A program made the position numbers and the translations under genes. A stretch of 64,000 nucleotides of DNA, taken from Hermatobates lingyangjiaoensis. Taxonomy: Eukaryota > Arthropoda > Insecta > Hemiptera > Hermatobatidae. The notes below the pieces were generated by a model, which did no database searches, had not been told where the DNA came from, and saw only the letters and a list, made by a program, of their open reading frames with translations. Within the stretch, counting starts at the first letter, position 1. Every line of letters starts with the position of its first letter. This document shows positions 21,501 through 32,047 of this stretch, in pieces. Location of the stretch: positions 5,353,001-5,417,000 of the forward strand of contig JAPFBL010000049.1 of NCBI GenBank assembly GCA_026182355.1, in the 5' to 3' direction.

Positions 21501-24500
21501 AATAACATTAATGTTAAAGTTAAAGACATTTAAATGATATTATAAATTTATGAGTATTACTAATTACACCCGTGATTTAAATAAAAAAAATAATACTTTC
21601 GAAGAGGTTAATACTCAGACCAACAGGTTGAGAAACAGATCATCTGCAAGATCTTACTTTGTTCAAAATGAACTTGGATTTATGCAGGTCCCATAACTAC
21701 GGATTATAGTTTTATTCAATTATACAACTATGACCTTTGTTATTTGTATAACTATTTCCTCTGGGCATTTCTAATAATTATTTACACACAATTATCAGGA
21801 CGTTATAGAATTTAATTAAGTGGTTAAACTACCATTAATGAAACAGAAACAACACAATGTAACTTACTTGGACATACAACATAATAAATCGGAAACAGAA
21901 ACTTGCAGACCCACTTCACTGTACACATGAAGAAACAATTTTAAAATTAGCTCAGGAAAATTGCAAGATAGGGTAAATTAATATTGTTCATGTTTCATTT
22001 ATAACGTTAATTATAAATATAAAATTGGTTCTTGAGGATTAGATCCAAAAATTAATTACTTCAAATTACAAGCTGACATTTCGCTGAAATCTGTTCGGCA
22101 TTCTCAATGGTAAAAACAAAGACTTTTTTGTTTTTAGCCTTGAGAATACCGAAAAAATTTCGGCGAAATGTCAGCTTATAATTTGAAGTAATTAATTTTT
22201 GGCCCTAATCCTCAAGAACTAATTTTATATTTCAAGAATCTGTCGTGGATAAGCTATATGAAGGTTAATTATAAATTCATTCATTCATTAATTATACTAA
22301 TAGAATAATTAGTATATATATTTTTTATTTGTAATGTGAACATATCTGATATTTTAGAAAAGAAACTTAATTTAGGGCCATATTTTTGATTTAACTTATT
22401 ACATAATTTAGTGCGACAAAAACAACAAAGCATGTATCAATTTCGACAGACTTTAATACTTCAGTTTAATTAAAAAAGAACAAATATTGTACCTGAGAAA
22501 TTGGTTGTGGACGATGGTGTTCATCGTTTGGGGCAGGTGATGTACAAGATGCTTGTATTGAAGGAGGCTCAAGAAGAGGACCAGCCTCATTTACCTGACC
22601 ACCACATATTCTAGTAGTAATTGGACTAGCATTGGCACTAGTCACAGGAGTTGTACTTGCAGTTCCATTAGAGCCACTAGTAGTCATCACTTTATTGCTA
22701 GCAACTTTAGTAGCTTCCTTTACTTCTTGAAACTTCTCTATGAACTAAAAAAATTAAAATAACTTCAATTATTTAAATATTTTAAAATAAATACTCACTG
22801 CTATCACCAAAAAATGGATAATTATTAGGTTATAGGAGGATCAATTTTATGCTAGTAAATTAGGCAAAAATACATCCGAATATTTTTTTACGATTAAAAG
22901 CTTCTTGTTCAACGCAACAGTAGGAATATTATGAATACGCTTAAAATAATTTGGTTCTAAATAAATATGGGTATAACTTTGGAATTTAATTGTAATAACA
23001 GTTTCCATTATTTCATTAAATATTATTAAAAAGGAATCACCTAATCTGTAGGAAAGAAACCTTATAAATAAGAATAACATCTAATATACCGCACAAGTTA
23101 AAGAACCATTCAGTTACTAAACATTCAGTAATTAATAAATACAAAAATATTCTAACATAATCAAACACATCTCTGCCTAAATGTAATCCTAGGTCATCAA
23201 AACAAAACCAAAAATCAATTCCATTAAATTACTAATATCAACACAATACATAAAAACTCAATTCACAACCAAGCATTAATTAAATTCTATTTGTTGTCAC
23301 TTGTCCCAATAAAATAAAACTAACTTTACCATTAGCCGGTAGAAAATAAAATTCTAACCTACTCTTATCTCAAGTCATAAAGATCTCATGCTTCACTTAA
23401 GAAGTATAAAGAATATTCTTAGTTCAGAAACCTTCTGGGCACCATTATAGGTTAGGTTAGGTTGCAGTGGCAGGTCACTCGAGAGATCCTACATTGCGAA
23501 TCCTAAATTTTGTCTAACACAAGTGTATTTTGAGTAGGGGTCTTTAACAAGTACCTGTCATCGTACAGACTCGAGACCGACAGCTAAGATGTCGTTCCCG
23601 AGGCTGTTCCTATCTTAGGGACGACCTGATAAGATTCATTCAGCTCCAACTTGAATGAATCGAGGGCCAGAATGGGTATTGAACCCGGACCTATCAGTCC
23701 AGAGGCGAGCACATTGTCACTGAGCTAATCTGACCCCTGGCACTATTATAACTCAACAACTTTTGAAACACTTAATATTCACTATCAAATCCTTGCTTCC
23801 AGTAGATACCTCGGCTGAAAATATCCAACTATCTCACCATAAAAGGAAAGTTCCTTTAGAGCATTCAGAACGTCTGCTTTCTCATCATCTTCACTCATCT
23901 CCAGAGGGTCCATCCTTTGGGTTGGTTGAAGCACCTTTCTAGTAGCAGTGTTCAGTCTATTCACTCATCTCCAGAGGGTCCATCCTTTGGGTTGGTTGAA
24001 GCACCTTTCTAGTAGCAGTGTTCAGTCTAAACAATCTAGTTCCTCCGTCTTTCCTTAGTAGTTAATTCTCAATTACTGCTAATGGTTCATCCAACCACTG
24101 TTTCTCCTCATTACCCAATAAGACCACTTCTACCATCAAAGATCAGTTGAACAACTTTCTTTACTTCTACGGTTAAACAGTCCCAAATACACAGCCCAGA
24201 ATCTTTAAAATTGTTCAATAATATTTTACAATACTTGGCACGTCGATTATAACCTGCAGAATCACAGCACCACCATTTGAAGCCCTATTACCAAAGCGTG
24301 ATAATACAGAAACATCGATAGCATGATGAGAAGGAACTTAATCCTTTGAATCTTCAGAGTAGAGACAGGCGTATTGAATACGAAGTACTTGAATAAAGCC
24401 AGGTATCGATGTAGTCGAATACGCGGTTTCGATACCAACAGGACTACTTTCGAATACTTCGACACGTATTAGGTCGGTCTCTTATGATACGAATACAAAG

Positions 24501-27500
24501 TAGTCTATCAGATTCGTTCTTATCAAGTATCCCGTTCCCTTCTCCCCACCACAGATTACATCAGCCACCGCCCGCCAATTCCTACTCATTCCTCTCTTCC
24601 CACCAATTATAACGAACGATTTGCTTGTATGTGACCATTAACGGAGATTAGTAATACCTCTTCACTCCGCCCTCAACCTTGAGACTCTGAGTGACCTGCA
24701 TCTGGCGTATGATTGCCCTCTGTTGTATTAATAAATTCTACCACTATTAAATACATAAATCTATTTACTCTACCGAGTATCTTTCTTTTTATTGTTCCTT
24801 TTTCTCCGTTCTAAGTAAGTCTTGTTAACTACACTATTTTACAAAGCATTTCTACCAGTTAAAAATGAATCCTAACATTAAGTTGTATGATATAAGTAGG
24901 CCAGTACCTAAATAGTAATATATTATTTTTTCTTTCCCACTTGTAAAAGTAAATTTGTGGTTTACAATACTTTTACATTGGAGAAAGCTGTAAGCTAATA
25001 TATGTATGAGATGGGATAAATAATGAGAGTACCAATTGATCAAGAATAATGATTCGATGCGCAAGATACTGGATAGTCGAATGAATGATATTTGCAATGA
25101 GTGCAAAGTATCGAATACGGGCTCTGAGTATTCTCTGAATTCGATATGCTCATATCTACTTCAGAGATACAAATGGGTGGTATGCTGCTCAACATCGCTT
25201 TACAATAAGAAAGTATGGCGTTTCATAATACTTACAATGTTATAAAGTATTTTTTTAATCTAGTAAAGTGTAAACTTTGTATTCTCCGAAGAAGTTTCTT
25301 TAGGAGTAGTGCGATTCGCTACCACAATCTTCTCCTCCGACAAAGTAGTGGTTTCCCAGTTGACTAGACATAAATATTCAATATCTTTACATCTTCGCAA
25401 CTTTGTGTCTTGTATCTCAAGAATATGTTTGGGATGTTCATAAATATGACAACTTAATACTGTAATTGTATAAGTAAATTAAATTATTCATTCTAATCAC
25501 ACAAGAAACCTAGTGATAAGATATACAAAACATATCTACAAGCATAATACAAAATTACAAGACATTTATTTCGAATTTAGTAGAATATCATGTTTATATA
25601 TTATCATGTTTAGCTACGGTGCGATATAATTAAATGGTATATACCTTGTTGAGTTCAGTTTCAGAAGAAAATCCGAGACCATACACTGTGTTGGCTCTAA
25701 TATCCGACCACTGCCCAAATTTTTGAGAAGTTTTAGTGAAAGTCATACTAGAAGTTATAGTGCTGTTAATAACAGCCTGTAACAGAAGTAAAAAAAAATT
25801 AACAATTATAATAACTCCACTTAATAAAATCATCAAAGTTTGTAAGTGTAAGTATTAAGAAAATTCGACTAAGTTTTTAGTACCCAGTTAAAAATTTATT
25901 TCTGTTGCTAAACGATAGAAGGATTATTTGACCATATGAATAAGAATACAACTTCTATGACATAAAATCAGAACAAATACAATTGCAATGTATTTGTAAT
26001 TTGCAATATCACAAAATTCTTCAGGGTAACTTAAACAAGTATTATTTTTTTTTTACTTTAGGATAACGTACTTAGAAACGAAAAAAATTGCAAATTGTCA
26101 GAAAAACGCTTTCGTTAAACTAGCAATTAAAAAAAAATTGTAATTACAACAGTTAAAGTATAGGGCTTTAGTTAGTAAATTAAATAATACTACTAAACCG
26201 GAGTATATCTTTCATACCAATGATCGGCAGCATTTCAGGATTTATGAAGGTTATATTTCGATCTAATATGTGAAGATTTACAGGGACTTATAAGGAACGC
26301 ATATTCATATTAGAATTAGTTTAGGAATTATTTTGTATTTATGGTGTAACAGTAAGAAATCTTGAGAAGCGATATGAAAACAAAAGTAAGGTCGGAGTTG
26401 GAAAATTACAGCAAAAGGAGACTTTCCTTTTTTCTATAAAGAAACTTCAGCATTATTCACAAAATGATCTGATTCTACAAGTGACAGACAAAATTATATA
26501 AGATACTAACCAATGACTTACAAAAGAAATGCCGATCATACCTAAATATTATAAAATGATCAACTAAAACTCGAACATTTATACCAGTTACTGGTTAAAT
26601 ATCAGGACAATTTAATACGTCCGCCTATATTAGAGGAATAAGGCCCATCAGAATATAATATGCCAATATTAATAAAAACGTTAGTTTCACTAACTTCAGA
26701 TAATCTATCGTCATCTCTTCCAGATTAACTGAAAAAGTATTCCCATGTATTAATACTTTCAACCTTAGGAGACAAATATGCTGCGAAAAATGTCAAACTT
26801 ACTTTGTAAGAACTTTCTTGCGCATATTTGTTCATAGCATCTGGTTCCGTAATAGATTTATTAAATTCTGTTCAAGTGGATAAAATCAACTATAAAAATA
26901 ACGAAAGTTGATTATTGCTTTGAAAAAAAGTGGGAATGCTAAAGTACAATAATTAGGTAAAATCTGAAACTTTTTATCTACATTGACTCTTCTACGTAGT
27001 TATTTCAAACGCTTTATTTTGACTACAATAATTTTTTTTCCTTTCTTCAAATTGGTGTTTTATACATTTATTATTCTTTTTGAAAGGTTAGAATGTTTCA
27101 TATAGTGTATTCACATTCATACAAGTTAAATAATGATTCTACCCAAGCAATAATAGTTATGGGTGATACTTTTGTCTTCTTTTTACGGTATAAATTTCTC
27201 TATGTAAACAAACCTTTTCCACTCCACAACATAAATATTTTTTAAACTTCAGGAAGTTTTAATGTTACTAAAAACTATACATGAAATAGTTTACATATTT
27301 ACGGACTTTAATGCATACTTGAATAGATTTAAGTGGCACAAAGTACAGACTGATGAAGTGTTACAAGATTATTCTGTAATCATTAACAAGAATAGCAACT
27401 TGATTGTAAACGTGTAAAATAATGAGAATTAATGCACATATGTTACTCTTAATTCAAAACCAAAAGTATACATCTTGCAGGACCTACCTTTGTTCCTTCA

Positions 27501-27872
27501 ACACTAATAATTCGGTATAAACTTCGAGACGAATCGTAAAAGAATGATACATTTACTGCAGATGCTGATGCAGGAATCCATTGTCTCTTAGTTTTTGGAT
27601 CAATGTGAAATACATGAGCTTTACAAGTAAAAATTGGCTGCTCCCTGAAATTAAGACAAAATATGATTCTAACAAAACAGATGCTACAGAAAGCCAGGAT
27701 CATTGCTAAATGCTGAAGATAATCCTGTAACTAACAAAATAAAGAACAATATCCATTCAGTAATATTGTAAACATAATGTCAACACCCAATGCAATTGAA
27801 CACTTTTTTGTTAACACCATCATATAAAACTTACCCCATTGTATCTTTTCCAGAAGTCATCACAAACGAGGA
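12392..27872 (-). CDS. homer: homer scaffold protein gene, exons 1-6 (C-terminal coiled coil not found)
   Basis: Six exons on the minus strand join in phase: 27835-27839 (coding part of exon 1), 27488-27644, 25645-25776, 22493-22744, 20648-20778 and 12392/12397-12578. Every splice site is AG/GT. Homer binds proline-rich ligands such as group I mGluR, IP3 and ryanodine receptors and Shank, and multimerises through its C-terminal coiled coil at synapses and Ca2+ signalling sites. The EVH1 domain fills residues 1 to about 110. Ligand-site residues known from vertebrate Homer are present at the same numbers: W24, F74, G89, F90. A Ser/Thr/Pro-rich linker follows (about 113-212), then the start of the coiled coil. 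Open to TAA the protein is 287 residues, versus about 350-370 in vertebrate long Homers. The last part is either in exons beyond the window or absent in this isoform. Confidence 0.93.
13550..14935. other. Intron 5 DNA with a diverged copy of the interspersed family R
   Basis: Around 14370-14720 the order matches the 3' part of the 49.5-50.1 kb copy: CATCCAATGGTGCGACTTGTAG-like start, TAGCGTGTTTACAAACTTT, CCACCTACCCACACAC, AAGACCTGAAAACATGTAA, ATCACGAAATCGATTTTTTT. The rest is anonymous AT-rich intron sequence. Confidence 0.5.
14936..15900 (-). pseudogene. LINE reverse-transcriptase relic in homer intron 5
   Basis: Read on the minus strand with frameshifts: a [18 protein letters not shown] block (cf. 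V(R/K)QGDPLSP in RT motif 4), [35 protein letters not shown], and a terminal [17 protein letters not shown] segment. The order equals the thumb and C-terminal region of non-LTR retrotransposons (FKYLGV ... RPVVTYACETW ... LxWxGHVxRMxDxRIPK). There are many stops. It lies in the same orientation as homer. Confidence 0.65.
16150..17310. other. Intron 5 DNA, small repeat fragments
   Basis: 16284-16330 matches the start of family R (GTAGCCTACACTCAAC, CATAAGTAAACATAATGTCA). 16675-16720 shares CTTTCTCCTTGAGAAAT and AAGG(A/G)CTGTTTTTAGCTG with 62916-62955. No gene seen. Confidence 0.4.
17315..20560 (+). pseudogene. Ty3/Gypsy LTR-retrotransposon pol and env relic in homer intron 5
   Basis: The plus strand, with frameshifts, gives the RT C-terminal block ([14 protein letters not shown], about 17330), RNase H (HELLAIV, AIKYI, HKPLQ, ending NADALSR-like near 17830), an integrase zinc-finger part (about 18690: IKRRYYWPN) and the integrase core (about 18895: [26 protein letters not shown], then [15 protein letters not shown] near 19230). 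A decayed env-like segment follows at about 19810-20340. Termini, gag and protease are missing, and a Tigger-like MITE interrupts it at 18031-18339. It is antisense to homer, as is common for LTR elements tolerated in introns. It is too broken to be active. Confidence 0.8.
18031..18339. mobile_element. Tigger/pogo-like MITE, nested in Gypsy relic
   Basis: Termini CAGTAAACCCTCGCTAGTTC and GAAAAGTGAGGGTTTACTG are inverted repeats. TA flanks each end (18029-18030, 18340-18341), the target duplication of the Tc1-mariner/pogo superfamily. 309 bp, no ORF. GCGG/CCGC blocks follow the termini on both sides. Confidence 0.85.
20648..20778 (-). CDS. homer: homer exon 5 (linker to coiled-coil start)
   Basis: Acceptor TTTTAG, donor CACAG|GTACC. 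131 nt, phase 0 in, phase 2 out. It starts [15 protein letters not shown] and ends [15 protein letters not shown], the beginning of the conserved helical region. The decayed Gypsy env relic lies within about 90 bp downstream, inside intron 5. Confidence 0.93.
20779..22014. other. homer intron 4, anonymous part
   Basis: AT-rich with only short spurious ORFs. A TTCGAAACGTGA-type motif on the minus strand near 21390 faintly recalls a PLE terminus but lacks a core. Confidence 0.4.
22015..22231. mobile_element. Palindromic PLE-derived unit P7 in homer intron 4
   Basis: Arms 22015-22120 and 22135-22231 are reverse complements (TCTTGAGGATTAGATCC, AATTACTTCAAATTA, GCTGACATTTCG). The right arm carries TTGAGAAT, a CCGAA/TTTCGG hairpin, CGAAATGTC, then AGC. 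It has the same layout as other PLE 3' ends, with core CTTGAGAA instead of CTGANGA. Confidence 0.68.
22493..22744 (-). CDS. homer: homer exon 4 (end of EVH1 and variable linker)
   Basis: Acceptor TTTTAG, donor CAG|GTACAA. 252 nt, phase 0 on both sides. [13 protein letters not shown] completes the last EVH1 helix. The rest is a Ser/Thr/Pro/Ala-rich linker of about 70 residues with no domain, as expected for the poorly conserved central region of Homer. Confidence 0.92.
23450..23738 (-). mobile_element. tRNA-derived SINE with telomere-like tail, in homer intron 3
   Basis: On the minus strand the element starts AGGGGTCAGATTAGCTCAGTG. Box A TAGCTCAGTGA is 23727-23717 and box B GGGTTCAATACCC is 23686-23674, the spacing of a tRNA-type Pol III promoter. 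It ends in AACCTAACCTAACC. The flanks GGCACCATTATA (23438-23449) and GGCACTATTATA (23739-23750) form a 12-bp target-site duplication with one mismatch. The length (289 bp), TSD and promoter boxes make this secure; the family name is unknown. Confidence 0.85.
23890..24029. repeat. Perfect 70-bp tandem duplication
   Basis: The segment from TTCACTCATCTCCAGAGGGT at 23890 repeats exactly at 23960 and ends in TTCAGTCTA at both copies. Two identical units suggest a recent duplication or assembly echo. It sits in a C/T-rich block of intron 3 that shows no coding potential. Confidence 0.85.
24040..25640. other. homer intron 3, anonymous part
   Basis: Two stretches (24340-24480 and 25050-25170) share many TCGAATACG/GTATTCGA words in both orientations, hinting at an old inverted element. 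No termini or TSD could be fixed. Confidence 0.35.
25645..25776 (-). CDS. homer: homer exon 3 (EVH1, second part)
   Basis: Acceptor TTACAG, donor AAG|GTATAT. 132 nt, 44 codons, phase 0 on both sides. It encodes [20 protein letters not shown], then [16 protein letters not shown] and LNK. It contains T70, F74, G89 and F90, residues of the proline-ligand groove in known Homer EVH1 structures. Confidence 0.96.
25777..27487. other. homer intron 2
   Basis: 1,711 bp of AT-rich sequence. No element or exon recognised. Confidence 0.6.
27488..27644 (-). CDS. homer: homer exon 2 (EVH1, first part)
   Basis: Acceptor TTTCAG just above 27644 and donor AAG|GTAGGT below 27488. 157 nt, phase 2 in, phase 0 out. 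It encodes [17 protein letters not shown]24 within [25 protein letters not shown] and TK. The exon ends at the same codon as in vertebrate Homer genes (after the GSK/GTK triplet). The matching boundary argues for an intact gene rather than a processed copy. Confidence 0.95.
27835..27872 (-). CDS. homer: homer exon 1 (start exon; five certain coding bases)
   Basis: ATGGG followed by GTAAGT: ATG is 27839-27837 and the donor is 27834-27833. Spliced to exon 2 this gives ATG GGG GAG CAG, i.e. MGEQPIF, the conserved Homer N-terminus. A pyrimidine-rich tract and TTAG acceptor ending at 27873 suggest that the exon starts at 27872, with 5' UTR exons farther upstream. A second ATG at 27860-27858 is in frame and would add seven residues (MTSGKDT). 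The conserved start at 27839 is preferred by family comparison. Confidence 0.85.
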
Positions 27873-28309
27873 CTAACAGAAATTGGAAGAATTTTATAAT
27901 AATACTCAAGGTAAAGAAAAAAACATAGCAAAACTTCCTAATCACACTGACAGCCAGTGCCGGCCATGGTCCCAGCCTTCTTAATCATTACACTATTGAC
28001 CTTTTCTGAAAGCTGTACCATGAAAAATTAAAATAAAAAAACTATTGATGCATATTTAAACTTAAATATATACTATTTAAACTGCTGTGCAGTTATCCAC
28101 ATTATGTTTAATAAATTAAAATAATTTCAACGGAACGTTATACGTTAAAGCGGGAAAATTTTAGAACTTTCAAAATTGGTAAATAAACCTATTGGTTTAA
28201 TACACTCAATTATTGATGCATTATATTAAATTTTATGACACATACGATTTGTGTTATAATTTAGGTAATTGTATCTTCGAAGTCATTTTGGTTCATTATT
28301 CTTACTTAA
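27873..28309. other. Region upstream of homer exon 1
   Basis: Contains the predicted acceptor of exon 1 and a slightly GC-richer patch at 27950-27985 (GCCAGTGCCGGCCATGG). No clear core promoter. Upstream 5' UTR exons could not be located. Confidence 0.4.
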
Positions 28310-29689
28310 TCTATATAAATAAAAGAAAAGTTTTGTCTGTACATTGCATAGAACTGACTCATTTCAAGTTTCCTTTACGTTTCATACCTTACAGAAATCG
28401 AATCCACCTTTAGAAAAATTTCTGTCTGTTGGTTTATCGGTTAGTCAGTTTGTCGCTGTGTCCGCAAAATTTTGTCACAAGTAAGCCACCATAAGAGATA
28501 TGAAGCTGAAACTTTGATAGTAGATTTGTGCTTGTCGAACTTAAAATATAGGATCTGAATGGATTGAAAATTCAACGTAGAAGAGAAGTTATGGACGTTT
28601 AAAACAGAAAATTTTGTCACAAGTAAACCCAGCCACCATGAGATATAGCGAGCTGAAACTTTGACACTAGATTTGTGTATGTCTAACTTAAAATACAGGC
28701 TTGGACTGGATTGAAAATTCAACGCAGAAGGGAATTCATGAACTTGAACTCTTAGGCTGTCTTTGGCTAACTTCACAGACATGTTTATTTTGAAAATTGG
28801 TATAACAAGTAGGTATTGGTTGTTGATTTTAATTTCATTTGCGTATATGAATGTATGGCGTATTTGAGCTTATTGACAATGTGTTTCCCAGAGTTCATGA
28901 TGTACTATCTATTCAGAATTAATGGTTTTGTGAACGAGTAATTCTCAATCCTTCATAATGAACAGGCAGGAAAAACCACCAAGTTCTAACAAGTTCTTAC
29001 GCTATATCAAGCCGAGAAAAGAACTTACAGCTTAGTAAACAGAGTAATTAGTGATGAGGAATGACTAATTCAGTTATCCAACTGAATTTATTGACTCCGT
29101 GACTGCTCCTGAACTGCCTGCTCATGAGTAAACACTTAAACAAGGGGCACCAATCATGCTGCGATTTACTAGCGGTAACAAACTTCATGTTACGAATCTT
29201 GTGTGCCCGAAGAATGTGCAGCGGGACACGACTCTCAGTTCGTGCTCTGCACAGATATGCCACAGAAGCGGACATCATGACTGGGTATTGTACTGGGGAG
29301 TCTGTGTATATACCACGCATACCACTGATTCCGAGCCAGTATCTGTTTTCACTCAAACGATTGCAATGTCCCGTCAGCGTCTGTTTCGCAATGAGGATAA
29401 CTAAGTCGCAAGAGAAAATTAATCTACCGAAGGAATTGAAGTGAGTGAGACCAAGTTTTTCTCACATGGTCAACTGTAGTTTACTTGCCCAAGAGTCATA
29501 TGTTCCAACTCTTTGTTCTTCCATGAACCTGAAGGACAGACAGCTAATGTGGTGTATACAGAGACATTTGCTTAACGCTGCACTAATAATGACATTTTCT
29601 ACTATTCTATAATTTGTAGTGGTCTTTGGAATTACATGTGTCATCGAATTTTTGGAATAGTACCCGTCAAAGACGGGCACGTTTGCTAG
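28310..29689 (+). mobile_element. Helitron with both termini, degenerate
   Basis: 5' end A|TCTATATAAATAAAAG at 28310. 3' end is a 6-bp hairpin CCCGTC-AAA-GACGGG (29663-29677), eight bases, then CTAG (29686-29689) followed by T. TC...hairpin...CTRR inserted between A and T defines Helitrons. 1,380 bp. A segment of about 150 bp is duplicated at 28460-28620 and 28605-28770 (AAATTTTGTCACAAGTAA, GCTGAAACTTTGA, TTGAAAATTCAACG). It carries only a remnant of the Pif1 helicase, so it is a deletion derivative. Confidence 0.88.
29124..29444 (+). pseudogene. Pif1-type helicase C-terminal remnant of the Helitron
   Basis: The frame reads SGTRLSVRALHRY, ADIMTGYCTGESVYIPRIPL and LQCPVSVCFAMRITKSQ. It matches the end of Helitron Pif1 helicases: N-GTRL, TG...G..V.IPRI.L, FP(V/I)...FAMTINKSQGQTL. 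The Gln-Gly of the last motif is replaced and the rest of Rep/helicase is absent. Non-functional. Confidence 0.75.
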
Positions 29690-30199
29690 TGAATCACTAA
29701 ATCCTTGTAATCTCAGTTTAAAATATAAATTCTTACTTTTCAAAGTTTCTGAAATTTTTCAGAAACAGCTTTCATTAAAAGAGTAGAGAAATGTTTTTTT
29801 ACTACTCAAAATGGTGCTTCACCATTTCTGAATTAAACTATTTATATTTGTTTAATTTGTTATAGCCATAACATAATAATGATAATAATAATATTATTAT
29901 ATTAATAATATAATAATATAATTATAACATAATAATATTAACAACTTATGAAAATTAATTAAATCAGAATTAATTACATTAGAACATGGGATTTGAGTCA
30001 CATAAAGTAAAATTTTTAAAATCATTAAACATCTCATTAAAAAATCATTACTTTCATTAATTTCATTTACAAAAAACATCGTATTTGAACAGAGAAAGCC
30101 TAAACCACCATAGTGAGCTTTGAATTTAAATGCGTTTTGGAACGAAATTGTAATTATTTTATGAATGTAGTCATCTGCTTTTTTGTCTCTGTGATGTTT
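29690..30199. other. AT-rich DNA, no gene
   Basis: Contains a low-complexity ATAATA tract (29873-29935). Only spurious ORFs. Confidence 0.5.
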
Positions 30200-31560
30200 A
30201 TCATCATCATCCACGGCGCTAAGCCTGTATAGGGCCTTGGATTTGGAGTCCCATTATACCATCAGAACAGCACTCCTCCATTCGTCTCTGTTTTGTGCCC
30301 CTCCTCTAGGAGAGAAGGGAACCCATCCTCCCTTCTGGAGAATGGGAGAACCCATCCTCCTCAGATCATCCCGGACATTATGTAACCACATCACTCTGGG
30401 CCTCCCTCACCTTCTTCTCCCTCAGAATGTTCCTCCATCATAATCTTCAGGGTCCTATTATCGCCCATCCTTACTTCTGTCCGAACTGTTGGATTCGCCC
30501 CGCTTTTATTCTGCTTACAATATCTAGCTGGGCAAACAGGTCCCCAAACTCCTTATTTGTTCGAACTCGCCAAAGTACATTGACGCCTAGTTCCCCACAG
30601 ATCTTTCAAAACACCTTTCATTCCCAACAACGTGACTTTTTTGCATCATTCACGAACAAGGACCAATTCTTTGTTCCATAAGTTACTATTGGGCTAATAA
30701 CTACTCTATAAGTTGAAAGTTTGAGTTACTTTCTGATATTACGGTACCTGATTGCAGAGCAGAATACGAGTAACACCTGTTCCCTGATGCGTTTGTTGCT
30801 TTAACCTCTTGGGAAACCTCTTTATTTTCTCTTGGGAGATATAGTATCCTAGGTATTTAAACTCCTTCACACAACCAAAATATTCTTCCCCGATTTCTAA
30901 CTGTTCCTTCCACATAATATTCCTACATGAATAGAGGATATATTTAGTTTTACTCTTATTTATTTGGAGACCCATTATACTTGCTTCATCCCTCAGCGTA
31001 ATATAAATTTTATCTATATGTGCTCGTCATCTTGCAAATAAGACTATATCATCTTCATAGGCCTGACACTCTGGTCATTTGTTGTAAATATAACTTCTTG
31101 TATTACCTATAGTGACTCTGATAGCTTTTTCTAGTGTCAGGTTAAACAAAATTGTAGACAATACCCCTTGTAGACCAATGTAGACCCCTGCCACAATCCT
31201 TGTTTAATTTCAAACTCACGTGAAAGCTCATTCTCAGCTCTCATTTTAACCACTCTCATAACCTTATTCGGTACCCCAAACCTATGTATAGGTCCGAGGA
31301 GAGTGCCCCTTTTGACAGAATCGTAGTCTATAAAGAGCTGATGCAGGTCAATATCTTAGTCATAACACTTTTCCATAGCTTGTTTCAATGCGAATATTTT
31401 ATTGTAGACCTTCCTGCTCACAAACGCCTCTGGTACTACTCTACGATTTCTTTCCCTAAGGGTGCCAATCGACTTGCCAATGTTTTTCAGAAGATTTTGT
31501 AGCAAGTACCGAAGAGGATAATACCCCCATAATTGCAACATTTGGTTTTATTTCCTTTAT
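30200..31560 (-). pseudogene. LINE (non-LTR retrotransposon) RT relic
   Basis: On the minus strand, in order: a palm-region block ending VYNKIFALKQAMEKCYD (31356-31541; cf. KS..DQIFTLRQ..EKC), then LHQLFIDYDS, MGLQINKSKTKYI (30975-30935), GCVKEFKYLGYYIS, and a terminal RPRVMW...VRDDLRRMGSPI block near 30330-30400. It ends in a DxWR-like motif (RDEWRS) about 30260-30300. This is the RT-to-C-terminus order of LINEs. Several frameshifts and stops; about 1.3 kb remains. Confidence 0.72.
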
Positions 31561-31947
31561 TGTGTGTAGGGCATATTATACCAGTAGTCTATTGTTTTTT
31601 GATCTTATAGGTTATAGTATATAGGCTATACTATACTATAGTATAGAGTAAAAGAGTTTACCTTACAGGTGGTACTAAAACCTATGTATAGGTAAGAGAT
31701 GTTAATTATATAGATTTAAATTCTATAAAGTGAACTGGAGTGTGATGTATGTAAATACTGCAGTCCTTTTATAAAACTGATTGAAAAGGCTTTACATGAC
31801 AAATATAGAAATTCCAAAACATATTAAAGTTACAAATATTATAAGTAACGTAAATTTAAAAATATCATAAGATTAGTTGGAGCAATCATCGGTAATCTGT
31901 GCGTTTACTGGAACTTTAGCAATAAGGGTTGCCCTTAAAGGGTTCAA
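31561..31947. other. Anonymous DNA with a TATAGTATAG palindromic tract
   Basis: 31605-31650 is a self-complementary run of TATA/CTATA words. No gene. Confidence 0.5.
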
Positions 31948-32047
31948 GAAACCTATTCGTCACCTGATGCGCATTAAAAACTCTATTTATTTAAGTTTAG
32001 CATTACACATGCAAATAATTGACTTCCAGTTCTCGTCAGTACTCTAA

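Noticed and set aside
24340..25250. Possible hAT-like transposon from repeated TCGAATACG words
   Set aside because: No terminal repeats or 8-bp duplication could be fixed.
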